Below are positions 24,016 to 32,288 of a DNA stretch of 32,288 nucleotides, piece by piece. How positions within the stretch are numbered: position 1 is the first letter of the stretch; every line of letters starts with the position of its first letter. This DNA comes from Actinomycetota bacterium (GTDB taxonomy: Bacteria > Actinomycetota > Actinomycetes > Nanopelagicales > Nanopelagicaceae), in the NCBI GenBank assembly GCA_009702835.1, contig WLHF01000004.1, positions 1 to 32,288 of the forward strand. Reading direction: 5' to 3'. A program made the position numbers and the translations under genes. A model generated the notes under the pieces. It worked only from the letters and a program-made list of their open reading frames with translations, searched no databases and had not been told where the DNA came from.

Positions 24016-24022
24016 TACCGTT

Positions 24023-24598
24023 ATGACGTGGTTGGTAGTGGGGCTCGGTAACCCGGGCGATCAATACTCTGCCACCCGTCACAACGTAGGGCAGATGGTC
24101 ATAGACGAGCTTGTTCGTCGTCATAGCATCAAATTATCATCACATAAATCCCGTACAGAGATTGCCGCATATAAATTAGGGGTTGGCGATAACCTTCAAT
24201 CAATCATTCTTGCAAAGTCTAAGGGCTACATGAATGAAAGCGGGGGGCCGATTAAAGCTCTTGCTAATTTCTACTCCGTTGACACAAATAACATCATCGC
24301 CCTTCACGACGAGCTCGATATTGGATTTTCCACAATACGTAGCAAGTTTGCCGGTGGAGACAATGGCCATAACGGACTTAAATCAATGAGTTCGGCATTT
24401 GATACACCCGATTATTTCCGAGTGCGCTTAGGAATCGGACGACCAATGGGTCAGCAGGATCCAGCCGACTTTGTTCTAAAAGCTTTTTCAAAGATCGAGC
24501 AGCAGGATTTGGCCGAGTTTATTGTGCGCGGGGCAGATGTGGTTGAATCTTTAATTGCTGCAGGACTCGAACAGACACAGACACGCTTCAATAGCTAG
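24023..24598 (+). CDS. pth: Peptidyl-tRNA hydrolase
   Basis: The 191-residue protein has the Pth family motif GLGNPGDQYSATRHNVGQM (7-25) with Asn9 and catalytic His21, then KSKGYMNESGGPI (Asn near 73), ALHDELDIGFSTIRSKFAGGDNGHNGLKS (about 93-121, with the second conserved Asp) and FRVRLGIGRP. It releases tRNA from peptidyl-tRNAs that drop off ribosomes. It lies 17 nt after rplY and is followed by a 108-bp spacer containing the mfd promoter. Confidence 0.97.
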   Translation: MTWLVVGLGNPGDQYSATRHNVGQMVIDELVRRHSIKLSSHKSRTEIAAYKLGVGDNLQSIILAKSKGYMNESGGPIKALANFYSVDTNNIIALHDELDIGFSTIRSKFAGGDNGHNGLKSMSSAFDTPDYFRVRLGIGRPMGQQDPADFVLKAFSKIEQQDLAEFIVRGADVVESLIAAGLEQTQTRFNS

Positions 24599-24615
24599 AT
24601 GTCATCAAGGCCTGC

Positions 24616-24646
24616 TTGGACTGATGCCAATGCCTGAAGTTAGACT
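24616..24646 (+). promoter_or_regulatory. Promoter of mfd
   Basis: TTGGAC (24616-24621), 19 nt and TAGACT (24641-24646) lie between pth and mfd. Transcription would begin near 24653 and include the GC-rich hairpin at 24659-24683 in a leader of about 54 nt. Confidence 0.5.
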
Positions 24647-24658
24647 CACACCTTGTAA

Positions 24659-24683
24659 GCCCCCTCCCATTGGGAGTTGGGGC
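24659..24683 (+). terminator. GC-rich hairpin between pth and mfd
   Basis: GCCCC-CTCCC, loop ATT, GGGAG-tt-GGGGC forms a ten-pair stem with a 2-nt bulge. No U-run follows (CAATAGACG), so it is not a classical intrinsic terminator. It could end pth transcripts weakly or be a structure in the mfd leader. It lies 24 nt before the mfd start and leaves the GGGGGTG ribosome site free. Confidence 0.5.
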
Positions 24684-24706
24684 CAATAGACGTTTGGGGG
24701 TGAACA

Positions 24707-27700
24707 ATGCGTGGATTAATTAACGCTCTGCCGACACCAGACATGTCTCACATAGTGGCCCCATCTGCAATGTATCCATTTTTACTTGCTGCGCGTGTTA
24801 ATGATGCGCCTTTACTTGTTATTACAAGTTCAAGCAGAAGTGCAGAAGATCTCGTGAATGAACTTCGAGAGCTTCACAATAATGTTATGGAGTTTCCCGC
24901 TTGGGAAACTTTGCCCCATGAGCGTTTGAGTCCGCGAAGCGACACTGTCGCAAGGCGCATTGCAACTCTCTACTCACTCAAGAAGAAACAAAGCATTAAT
25001 CCAATAGTTGTTACACCCGTACGAGGAGCAATTCACCGAATCATTAGCGATCTGGCTAAGAACCCCCTAATTAACCTTGAAATTGGCAAAGAGCAGTCAC
25101 TGGATGAATTAGTGCGCCATCTTGCAACCTTGGCATACTCCAGAACGGATTTGGTTGAGCGCCGTGGAGAGTTTGCCGTCCGAGGTGGAATCGTCGACCT
25201 ATTTTTGCCACTAAGTGCGCATCCCATTCGAATCGATTTTTTTGGTGATGAGATTGAGGAGCTAAGTTATTTTGAAGTTGCCGATCAACGAACATTCGCA
25301 CCAGTAATAGGAAATATTGAGATCCATCCTTGCCGCGAACTTTTAATAACTCCTACGATTAAAGCCCGTGCAGTTGAACTTCGCGAGGAACTCCCCGCCG
25401 CAGCAGAATTATTGGAAAAGATTAGCGAGGGCATGTCATTTGAAGGCATGGAGTCATTAATCCCACTTCTTGTAGATCAAACTGAAACTCTTCTTGCTCG
25501 GATGCCATCTAATACACAAGTTGTCTTTGTTGATCAAGAGCGAATCAGGTCACGCGCCGGTGATTTATTAGCAACCAATGAAGAGTTCCTCAATGCATCA
25601 TGGTCGAATGCTGCGCATGGGGCAGTGGCCCCAATCCATGATGGTTCGGGAACGTATATGTCGTGGAGCGAGTTAAGCGCAGAAATTTCTGCTCTGTCAT
25701 TATCAACTTCGTCACTTAACCAATTTGGAAGCGATCTAGATAAAGAGACTGAGTTCCTCGATTACAGAGCAATCGATCCGATGCGTGGTGATATTGAGCG
25801 TACTATCGAAGCTCTGCGTGAGGCGGTTAATAAACACTTCATTGTTATCTTTGCAACCCATGGGCATGGGATGTTGGAACGCTATGCCGGTATTTTCCGC
25901 AATGCAGATTTACCAATTCATATCGTTGAAAAACTCATGGCAATACCAACAAAGGGCAGTATCCATTTAACAACTTCGGTCATCGCGCATGGCTTTGAGA
26001 GTGAAAGCGATCAGATTTATTTCATGACTGAACGCGATCTCACTGGAAGTAAGGGAAGCGTCAAAGATAGTGAGCGCCTACCATCAAAGCGAAAGGCGGC
26101 CATTGATCCATTAGAGCTTCGCGCAGGTGATTTTGTTGTACACGAGCAGCACGGCATAGGGCGCTATATTGAACTAGTTCAACGCACTGTTGCCGAAGTA
26201 ACACGTGAATATTTAGTTATTGAATATGCATCGGCAAAGCGCGGGCAACCAGGAGATCGAATCTTTGTTCCTACTGACGCACTAGAGCAGGTGAGTAAAT
26301 ATGTTGGCGGAGAGGCACCGACCGTGCACCGAATCGGTAGCGGTGAATGGCAGAAAGCTAAGGGCCGTGCGCGAAAAGCTGTGCGCCAAATCGCAGGAGA
26401 GCTCATCCGCTTATATGCCGCACGAACTAGCTCTCCCGGTTTTGCATTTTCACCAGATACTCCTTGGCAGCGGGAATTAGAAGACTCATTTTCCTATATA
26501 GAAACCCCAGATCAACTTTCGACTATCAATGATGTTAAGGCAGATATGGAGCGTCCATATCCGATGGATCGAATTATCTGCGGCGATGTCGGTTACGGTA
26601 AGACTGAGATTGCAATTCGCGCTGCTTTTAAAGCAGTTCAAGATGGAAAACAGGTGGCCATACTTGTTCCAACGACGCTTCTTGTGCAGCAACATACAAA
26701 GACCTTTATCGAGCGTTATGCGGGATTCCCATTAAAGGTGGCAGGACTTTCGCGCTTTAACACTCCCAAGGAGAGTAAAGAGGTTCTTGAGGGATTACTC
26801 AAAGGCACGGTCGATGTTGTTATTGGCACTCATAGAATTCTTTCAAATGACGTTGTCTTTAAGGATTTAGGTTTAGTCGTTGTCGATGAAGAACAGCGCT
26901 TTGGCGTCGAGCAAAAAGAGGCGCTGAAAAAAATGCGCACAACAGTAGATGTTTTAGCCATGTCGGCTACACCTATCCCGCGTACGTTAGAGATGGCAGT
27001 GACTGGGATCCGCGAGATGTCCACGATCACAACTCCACCTGAAGAGCGTCATCCAATTTTGACCTATGTGGGGCCGGCCGAAGAGGGTCAGATTACGGCT
27101 GCGATTCACCGCGAACTTCTGCGTGATGGACAGATCTTTTATCTGCACAACCGCGTTGAAACAATTGATCAAGCGGCATCACGTCTACAAGAGCTAGTGC
27201 CCGAAGCGCGTATACGTGTTGCACATGGGCAGATGAGTGAAGGCGCACTTGAAGATGTAATCCTTGGTTTCTGGAACCGCGACTTTGATGTTTTAGTGAG
27301 TACAACGATCGTCGAAAGCGGCTTAGATATTCAAAATGCAAATACTTTAATCGTCGAACGCGCAGATAGATTCGGCCTCTCACAACTTCACCAATTACGT
27401 GGTCGAGTTGGGCGCGGCCGTGAACGTGCCTATGCATATTTTCTCTATCCCGCCGATCAGCCATTATCTGAGCTAGCGCATGAGCGCTTAACAACTATCG
27501 CAGCCAATACTGATTTGGGTTCAGGAATGCGAGTAGCGTTAAAAGATCTTGAGATTCGAGGAGCTGGAAATCTTTTGGGCGGCGAACAGTCAGGACATAT
27601 TGCCGATGTGGGCTTTGACTTATATATGCGCATGGTGGGTGAGGCGGTAAATGATTACAAGGCGGGAATAATTGAAACTGAGGAAAAAGTAAGTGATTGC

Positions 27701-28174
27701 AAAGTTGAGCTTCCTATTAATGCCCATCTCTCTACAGAGTACGTTCCTGGTGAGCGATTACGCCTTGATTTATACCGCCGCTTAGCCGATGTTAAAAATA
27801 ATGATGATGTCGAATCAATTCGTGGTGAACTATTAGATCGCTTTGGTGAGCTACCAGTTGAGGCTGTAGCACTCTTAGGTGTGGCATCCCTACGTGCACG
27901 TGCCAAGGCGGCGAAATTGACCGAGGTTGTCATCCAAGGAAAGTTCCTACGATTGGCGCCCTTAATTTTGCCCGAGTCCAAGCAGTTGCGCCTGTCGCGT
28001 TTGTATCCAGGTTCGCTCTATAAATCAGCGGCGAGCACAGTTTTAGTGGCGCTAAAGAGCCAAAATACGTGGAATCCGTCCGAGAGCACTCCCGTAATAG
28101 TGGATACTTCTCTTCTGGCCTGGAGCATTGAGGCCGTCAACCAACTGAGCCAACCATTGAAAGCGAGTTCATAG
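24707..28174 (+). CDS. mfd: Transcription-repair coupling factor Mfd
   Basis: At 1155 residues this is full length (E. coli 1148). It has an N-terminal UvrB-like region that binds UvrA, a CarD/RID-type RNA-polymerase-interacting domain beginning near residue 470 (GDFVVHEQHGIGRY), and the RecG-like translocase. The translocase shows Walker A GDVGYGKTEIA (about 626-636), DEEQRFG near 727, SATPIPRT and QLRGRVGRGRERAY near 895. The C-terminal TRCF domain follows. Mfd removes stalled RNA polymerase at lesions and recruits UvrABC. A GGGGGTG ribosome site lies about 5 nt before the ATG. The lipoprotein gene starts at its last base. Confidence 0.97.
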   Translation: MRGLINALPTPDMSHIVAPSAMYPFLLAARVNDAPLLVITSSSRSAEDLVNELRELHNNVMEFPAWETLPHERLSPRSDTVARRIATLYSLKKKQSINPIVVTPVRGAIHRIISDLAKNPLINLEIGKEQSLDELVRHLATLAYSRTDLVERRGEFAVRGGIVDLFLPLSAHPIRIDFFGDEIEELSYFEVADQRTFAPVIGNIEIHPCRELLITPTIKARAVELREELPAAAELLEKISEGMSFEGMESLIPLLVDQTETLLARMPSNTQVVFVDQERIRSRAGDLLATNEEFLNASWSNAAHGAVAPIHDGSGTYMSWSELSAEISALSLSTSSLNQFGSDLDKETEFLDYRAIDPMRGDIERTIEALREAVNKHFIVIFATHGHGMLERYAGIFRNADLPIHIVEKLMAIPTKGSIHLTTSVIAHGFESESDQIYFMTERDLTGSKGSVKDSERLPSKRKAAIDPLELRAGDFVVHEQHGIGRYIELVQRTVAEVTREYLVIEYASAKRGQPGDRIFVPTDALEQVSKYVGGEAPTVHRIGSGEWQKAKGRARKAVRQIAGELIRLYAARTSSPGFAFSPDTPWQRELEDSFSYIETPDQLSTINDVKADMERPYPMDRIICGDVGYGKTEIAIRAAFKAVQDGKQVAILVPTTLLVQQHTKTFIERYAGFPLKVAGLSRFNTPKESKEVLEGLLKGTVDVVIGTHRILSNDVVFKDLGLVVVDEEQRFGVEQKEALKKMRTTVDVLAMSATPIPRTLEMAVTGIREMSTITTPPEERHPILTYVGPAEEGQITAAIHRELLRDGQIFYLHNRVETIDQAASRLQELVPEARIRVAHGQMSEGALEDVILGFWNRDFDVLVSTTIVESGLDIQNANTLIVERADRFGLSQLHQLRGRVGRGRERAYAYFLYPADQPLSELAHERLTTIAANTDLGSGMRVALKDLEIRGAGNLLGGEQSGHIADVGFDLYMRMVGEAVNDYKAGIIETEEKVSDCKVELPINAHLSTEYVPGERLRLDLYRRLADVKNNDDVESIRGELLDRFGELPVEAVALLGVASLRARAKAAKLTEVVIQGKFLRLAPLILPESKQLRLSRLYPGSLYKSAASTVLVALKSQNTWNPSESTPVIVDTSLLAWSIEAVNQLSQPLKASS

Positions 28175-28779
28175 TGAAGAAGATTCTGGCCGTAGTGAGC
28201 GTAGCAACTGCACTATTACTTTCCGGGTGTTCTCAAGTTGGCGCCGCTGCAACTCTTGGCAGTACAAAGATTACGCAGGCAACTGTGCAGTCGAGCATCG
28301 ATTCAATTATCGCCGCTCGCGTGGGTGTCGATACATCACAGATGCAGTTGGAAACAGGCGAGTCTCTTAATCGCGGACAACTCCGCTTTCACTTATTAAC
28401 CGCGCTTTTGTTAGCCGCAGGTAAAGAGTTAAAAATCTCAGTCTCAAAGGCTGAAATCGATACACGCCGTGTAAGCATCATCGAACAGGTGGGTGGTGCA
28501 GAAGGTCTTCCTAAGGCTCTCGTGGGCGCAGGCATTGCCTCTGAAGATTTAGATGCCTACATCGAAGCGATAACAATGTCAGACAAGATTAGCCAGACAT
28601 TAACGGCTAGCGGAGTTGCAGAGGCTGACCTTGGCGCGGCAGTTCAAAAGCTCGTCATAGCAAAAGCGAAAGAGCTTGGCGTAACTGTTAACCCACGATA
28701 TGGTAAGTGGGATCCAACCGTGGCCGATGTAGTTGCACTTGACTCTGCAAGCCCTGCAGTAACTCCAGCAACTAAGTAA
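28174..28779 (+). CDS. Lipoprotein with SurA N-terminal-like domain
   Basis: The 201-residue protein starts at GTG overlapping the mfd stop by one base. It has a lipoprotein signal peptide (KKILAVVSVATALLLSGC, lipobox LLSG-C, Cys19). The rest resembles the alpha-helical SurA/PrsA N-terminal chaperone region: TLGSTKITQATVQSSIDSII, then a helix-rich stretch to about 170. No PPIase (parvulin) domain follows, so it would be at most a chaperone-like, membrane-anchored extracytoplasmic protein. The end is NPRYGKWDP followed by a Ser/Thr/Ala/Pro tail. Similar small lipoproteins occur between mfd and mazG in other Actinobacteria. The exact role is unknown. Confidence 0.85.
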   Translation: MKKILAVVSVATALLLSGCSQVGAAATLGSTKITQATVQSSIDSIIAARVGVDTSQMQLETGESLNRGQLRFHLLTALLLAAGKELKISVSKAEIDTRRVSIIEQVGGAEGLPKALVGAGIASEDLDAYIEAITMSDKISQTLTASGVAEADLGAAVQKLVIAKAKELGVTVNPRYGKWDPTVADVVALDSASPAVTPATK

Positions 28780-28782
28780 TTT
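28777..28782 (+). promoter_or_regulatory. Leaderless-type -10 box of mazG
   Basis: TAATTT (28777-28782) overlaps the lipoprotein stop codon and is followed by 6 nt and the mazG ATG at 28789. It matches the TANNNT rule but is AT-rich, so chance is possible. Confidence 0.35.
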
Positions 28783-28788
28783 ACGTCT

Positions 28789-29436
28789 ATGGAAGGTTCA
28801 CAACTTCAGCGCCTTGTTGAAGTCATGGACCAGCTTCGCTCGCCTGGGGGCTGCCCGTGGGATGCCGAACAAACTCATGAGTCGTTACTGAAGTATTTAC
28901 TTGAAGAGTCTTACGAGTTTGTTGATGCTGTGCAAAGCGGCAATCGTGTTGATATGCGTGAAGAGCTCGGCGATGTCTTGCTGCAGGTTTATTTCCATGC
29001 CCGCATCGCCCAAGATGATCTCAATGATCCATTTACTATTGAAGATGTAGCCCAATCAATCGCCGATAAGTTAATCCGCCGCCACCCACATGTCTTTTCC
29101 GATGGTGCAGCGCAGAGTACGGCCGAAGTGATACATAACTGGGAGGCGATTAAGAGGCTAGAAAAAGGTAGAACCTCAGCCCTTGATGGAGTCGCAATGT
29201 CACAGCCCGCACTCGCATTAATTGAAAAGCTCTTATACCGGGCATCTAAATTCGATGTCGATGTAGTGGTTCCTGAAGTTATTGATTTAGAAAAGCCGGC
29301 CGATGAAAGTGCAGTGGGGCAGGCGCTCTTGACGGTAATCGCATGGGCGCATGCCAATGGCGTCGACGCCGAATCTGCACTACGCAAGGAGGCTATGCGT
29401 TTGAGCCAACAAATCGCGGCCATTGAAGCGCGGTAG
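28789..29436 (+). CDS. mazG: MazG nucleoside triphosphate pyrophosphohydrolase
   Basis: The 215-residue protein begins with the MazG core: LRSPGGCPWDAEQTHESLLKYLLEESYEFVDAV (about 17-49) and REELGDVLLQVYFHARIA (about 57-74). The E-E-x-x-E and E-L-x-D helices coordinate Mg. MazG hydrolyses (d)NTPs to monophosphates, cleaning non-canonical nucleotides and, in mycobacteria, oxidised dCTP. It is shorter than E. coli MazG (263); the second MazG repeat is degenerate (about 130-210). The gene order mfd, lipoprotein, mazG, eno is as in mycobacteria. Confidence 0.95.
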   Translation: MEGSQLQRLVEVMDQLRSPGGCPWDAEQTHESLLKYLLEESYEFVDAVQSGNRVDMREELGDVLLQVYFHARIAQDDLNDPFTIEDVAQSIADKLIRRHPHVFSDGAAQSTAEVIHNWEAIKRLEKGRTSALDGVAMSQPALALIEKLLYRASKFDVDVVVPEVIDLEKPADESAVGQALLTVIAWAHANGVDAESALRKEAMRLSQQIAAIEAR

Positions 29437-29441
29437 GATTA

Positions 29442-29459
29442 GCACATCAAAGATTGTGC
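29442..29459 (+). terminator. Weak hairpin after mazG
   Basis: GCACA (29442-29446) and TGTGC (29455-29459) form a 5-bp stem with an 8-nt loop just after the mazG stop. It has no U-run, so it is a poor terminator candidate at best. Confidence 0.25.
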
Positions 29460-29469
29460 GATTTCAGCG

Positions 29470-29500
29470 TTGAGGTCACACCGGCACACAGTTTTAAGTT
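29470..29500 (+). promoter_or_regulatory. Possible promoter of eno
   Basis: TTGAGG (29470-29475), 19 nt and TAAGTT (29495-29500) lie before the eno ribosome site AAGGAG (29503-29508). With this -10 box the start of transcription would fall close to the ribosome site, so the exact element is doubtful. TTTTAA at 29492-29497 is an alternative. Confidence 0.3.
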
Positions 29501-29504
29501 GTGA

Positions 29505-30794
<1,290 letters not shown>

Positions 30795-30806
30795 GTAGAT
30801 ACTCCG

Positions 30807-31214
30807 ATGGCACGTCGACGAAAACTCACTTTTATACGTCGACGTAGATCGGGGCGTGCACTTGCACTCTCTGCAATTCTCTTCTTTTTAGCCCTCACCC
30901 TTGCTCCACCAATTAAGCATTACTTCACTCAGCGCGCCCAGATCAGCGCACTCAATGCTCAACTGCTCTCTGATAACAAGGCCTTAGATGCTGCACGTAA
31001 AGAGTTATTGCTTTGGCAAGATCCCCAGTATGTAAAGTCGCAGGCACGCGAGCGTCTGCACTTTGTTCTACCTGGAGAGCGTCAATACATCGTCACCGAG
31101 GGCTCAACAACAGATAGCACAGATACAACTACCAAAGTTGCAAGCGCACTTGTAGATGGCCAACCCTGGTACATACGTTTAATCGCATCAATTAGCGAAT
31201 CTGGTAATAAGTGA
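30807..31214 (+). CDS. FtsB/DivIC-family septum formation protein
   Basis: The 135-residue protein is a bitopic membrane protein: a very basic N-terminus (MARRRKLTFIRRRRSGR), one helix (about 19-39), then a coiled coil (about 42-75) and the family's LLLWQDPQYVKSQARERLHFVLPGE block (about 67-91). A Ser/Thr-rich stretch and a short hydrophobic tail end it. FtsB/DivIC forms the FtsQLB complex activating septal wall synthesis. The position after eno and before DUF501 and ppx equals Rv1024. It overlaps the next gene by 4 nt (GTGA). Confidence 0.92.
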   Translation: MARRRKLTFIRRRRSGRALALSAILFFLALTLAPPIKHYFTQRAQISALNAQLLSDNKALDAARKELLLWQDPQYVKSQARERLHFVLPGERQYIVTEGSTTDSTDTTTKVASALVDGQPWYIRLIASISESGNK

Positions 31215-31699
31215 GCCAAGTAAGTGCAAGGGATTTAGAGTGCATTCAAAGCCAGTTAGGTCGCACGCCACGAGATGTTCATGCAATCGCATATCGCTGC
31301 CCATGCGGCAAGCCTGCAGTCGTTGAAACTCCGCCGCGTTTAGCCGATGGAACTCCTTTCCCAACTTTTTATTACGCAACCTGCCCCCGATTAACAGCCG
31401 TTATCTCAACCCTTGAAACAACTGGCTTAATGGGGGATATGAATGAGCGACTTGAAAGCGATGCCGAATTAGCCGGTGCCTATCACGCAGCCCATGATGA
31501 CTACATCGCAGCACGCTCTGCCCTTGGAATAGATGTTCCTGAAGTAGAGGATGTATCTGCCGGTGGAATGCCAACGCGTGTGAAATGTCTGCACTCACTC
31601 GTTGCACACTCACTTGCCGCTGGCCCCGATGTAAATCCACTTGGAGATGAGGCCTTAGCAAAACTACCCAAGTGGTGGGAAGGCGCACCATGCGAGTAG
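31211..31699 (+). CDS. DUF501 family protein
   Basis: The 162-residue protein, from a GTG start, matches the actinobacterial DUF501 family (Rv1025-like). It has RDLECIQSQLGRTPRDVHAIAYRCPCGKPAVVETPPRL, GTPFPTFYYATCPRLTAVISTLETTGLM (about 47-75) and VKCLHSLVAHSLAAG near 129. Conserved Cys/His residues (CPCG, CP, CLH) suggest metal binding. Function is unknown. Both ends overlap neighbours (4 nt with ftsB-like, 10 nt with ppx), so tight coupling with ppx is likely. Confidence 0.92.
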   Translation: MSQVSARDLECIQSQLGRTPRDVHAIAYRCPCGKPAVVETPPRLADGTPFPTFYYATCPRLTAVISTLETTGLMGDMNERLESDAELAGAYHAAHDDYIAARSALGIDVPEVEDVSAGGMPTRVKCLHSLVAHSLAAGPDVNPLGDEALAKLPKWWEGAPCE

Positions 31700-32288
31700 C
31701 TGCCATCGACTGTGGAACTAACTCAATCAGATTACTTATTGCCGATATCGAGGGCGATAATTTTCGAGAAGTTCTTCGCACCATGGAGATTGTGCGACTT
31801 GGCCAAGGCGTCGATGAAACCAGCCAGTTCCACCCCGATGCAATTGCCCGCACATTAGCTGCCGTTGATAAGTTCGCACTCGAGATCGCTAAGCGCGGGG
31901 TTCAAAAGATTCGCTTCTGTGCCACAAGTGCTACCCGCGATGCTACAAATCGCCATTTATTTGTAGATGGAGTCCGTGAGCGATTAGGGATAGAACCAGA
32001 AGTAATTAGCGGAGAGGAAGAGGCATCGCTCTCATTCACCGGTGCAATTCAAGATTTCTCTCCTTCAGATGGTCCATTCTTAGTTGTAGATATCGGTGGG
32101 GGATCAACAGAGTTTGTTTTTGGCACAACACATGTTGAATTCGCAAAAAGCGTCAACATCGGCTGCGTGCGAATGACTGAGCGCCATTTCACTAACGATC
32201 CAATTCAAACCAACGACATTGAGAAAGCCCGTTCAGATATTCAAGCGGCAATTGCGATAGCTGCCGCACTCGTTCCAATCACGCAAGC
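31690..32288 (+). CDS. ppx: Ppx/GppA exopolyphosphatase-type phosphatase (C-terminus cut off by window edge)
   Basis: An ATG at 31690, ten bases inside the DUF501 gene, opens 199 complete codons that run off the right edge. The product starts VAAIDCGTNSIRLLIADI, the phosphate-1 loop of the sugar-kinase/Hsp70/actin fold, and continues with FCATSATRDATNRHLF, ISGEEEASLSFTGAI and VVDIGGGSTEFVFG (phosphate-2 loop). It is expected to hydrolyse polyphosphate or pppGpp; which cannot be decided without the C-terminal half. The same gene ends the block in M. tuberculosis (Rv1026). Confidence 0.93.
   Translation, partial: MRVAAIDCGTNSIRLLIADIEGDNFREVLRTMEIVRLGQGVDETSQFHPDAIARTLAAVDKFALEIAKRGVQKIRFCATSATRDATNRHLFVDGVRERLGIEPEVISGEEEASLSFTGAIQDFSPSDGPFLVVDIGGGSTEFVFGTTHVEFAKSVNIGCVRMTERHFTNDPIQTNDIEKARSDIQAAIAIAAALVPITQ

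Noticed and set aside
27093-27494. 133-codon minus-strand ORF inside mfd
   Set aside because: It is antisense to the conserved helicase motifs of Mfd; its His-rich composition reflects the complementary codons.
31401-31853. 150-codon minus-strand ORF across the DUF501/ppx junction
   Set aside because: It is antisense to two well-supported overlapping genes and shows no family motif.

Overview
The window looks like chromosomal DNA of a streamlined, moderate-GC actinobacterium. The core block from about 11.4 kb to the end follows the order of Mycobacterium tuberculosis Rv0992c-Rv0996 and Rv1002c-Rv1026: formyl-THF cyclo-ligase, gephyrin-like Glp, RimJ, a membrane protein, protein mannosyltransferase, rsmI, metG, tatD, rsmA, ispE, tRNA-Gln, glmU, prs, rplY, pth, mfd, lipoprotein, mazG, eno, ftsB-like, DUF501 and ppx. 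Base composition (by eye well below the usual high-GC actinobacteria), very short spacers, overlapping gene ends and many leaderless-type starts fit a small-genome freshwater lineage such as the acI group (Nanopelagicales, Planktophila-like). That placement is inference.

Layout: 1-1280 (minus) is a truncated GMC/cholesterol-oxidase-like flavoprotein. 1339-1414 is tRNA-Arg(CCT). 1503-5220 is a tightly overlapping three-gene operon: a two-subunit glycine-decarboxylase-like pair plus a short-chain dehydrogenase. 5262-7376 (minus) is an MMPL-family exporter. 7403-7764 holds a 38-residue ORF and a FmdB-type zinc ribbon. 7864-11377 is CopC-like, CopD/CtaG fusion and acyl-CoA dehydrogenase. 11374-14308 is the cyclo-ligase and the glp-rimJ-glpR-like trio. 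14309-15583 (minus) is a protein O-mannosyltransferase. 15635-20680 is rsmI-metG-tatD-rsmA-ispE. 20733-24598 is tRNA-Gln, glmU, prs, rplY and pth. 24707-29436 is mfd, a lipoprotein and mazG. 29517 to the end is eno, ftsB-like, DUF501 and partial ppx.

Most of the window is housekeeping: translation fidelity (metG, rsmI, rsmA, pth, rplY, two tRNAs), cell-wall precursors (glmU, ispE), nucleotide metabolism (prs, mazG), repair (mfd), glycolysis (eno) and division (Glp/GlpR-like, FtsB-like). The accessory part is the left 8 kb. The best candidates for something undescribed are (i) the GcvPA/GcvPB-like pair, whose canonical glycine/PLP-site motifs are replaced and which sits with an SDR rather than GcvT/GcvH, beside a tRNA and a 20-bp-period direct repeat; and (ii) a gephyrin-like protein that has cleanly lost MoeA domain II but keeps the cell-division gene neighbourhood.

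Several starts share one arrangement: a TANNNT hexamer followed by 6-7 nt and then the start codon, the signature of leaderless mRNAs. I used it to choose between alternative starts. There is no gene-free stretch over 300 bases; the longest is 1281-1502, which holds a tRNA, a promoter and a direct repeat. I saw no CRISPR array, insertion sequence or rRNA gene.
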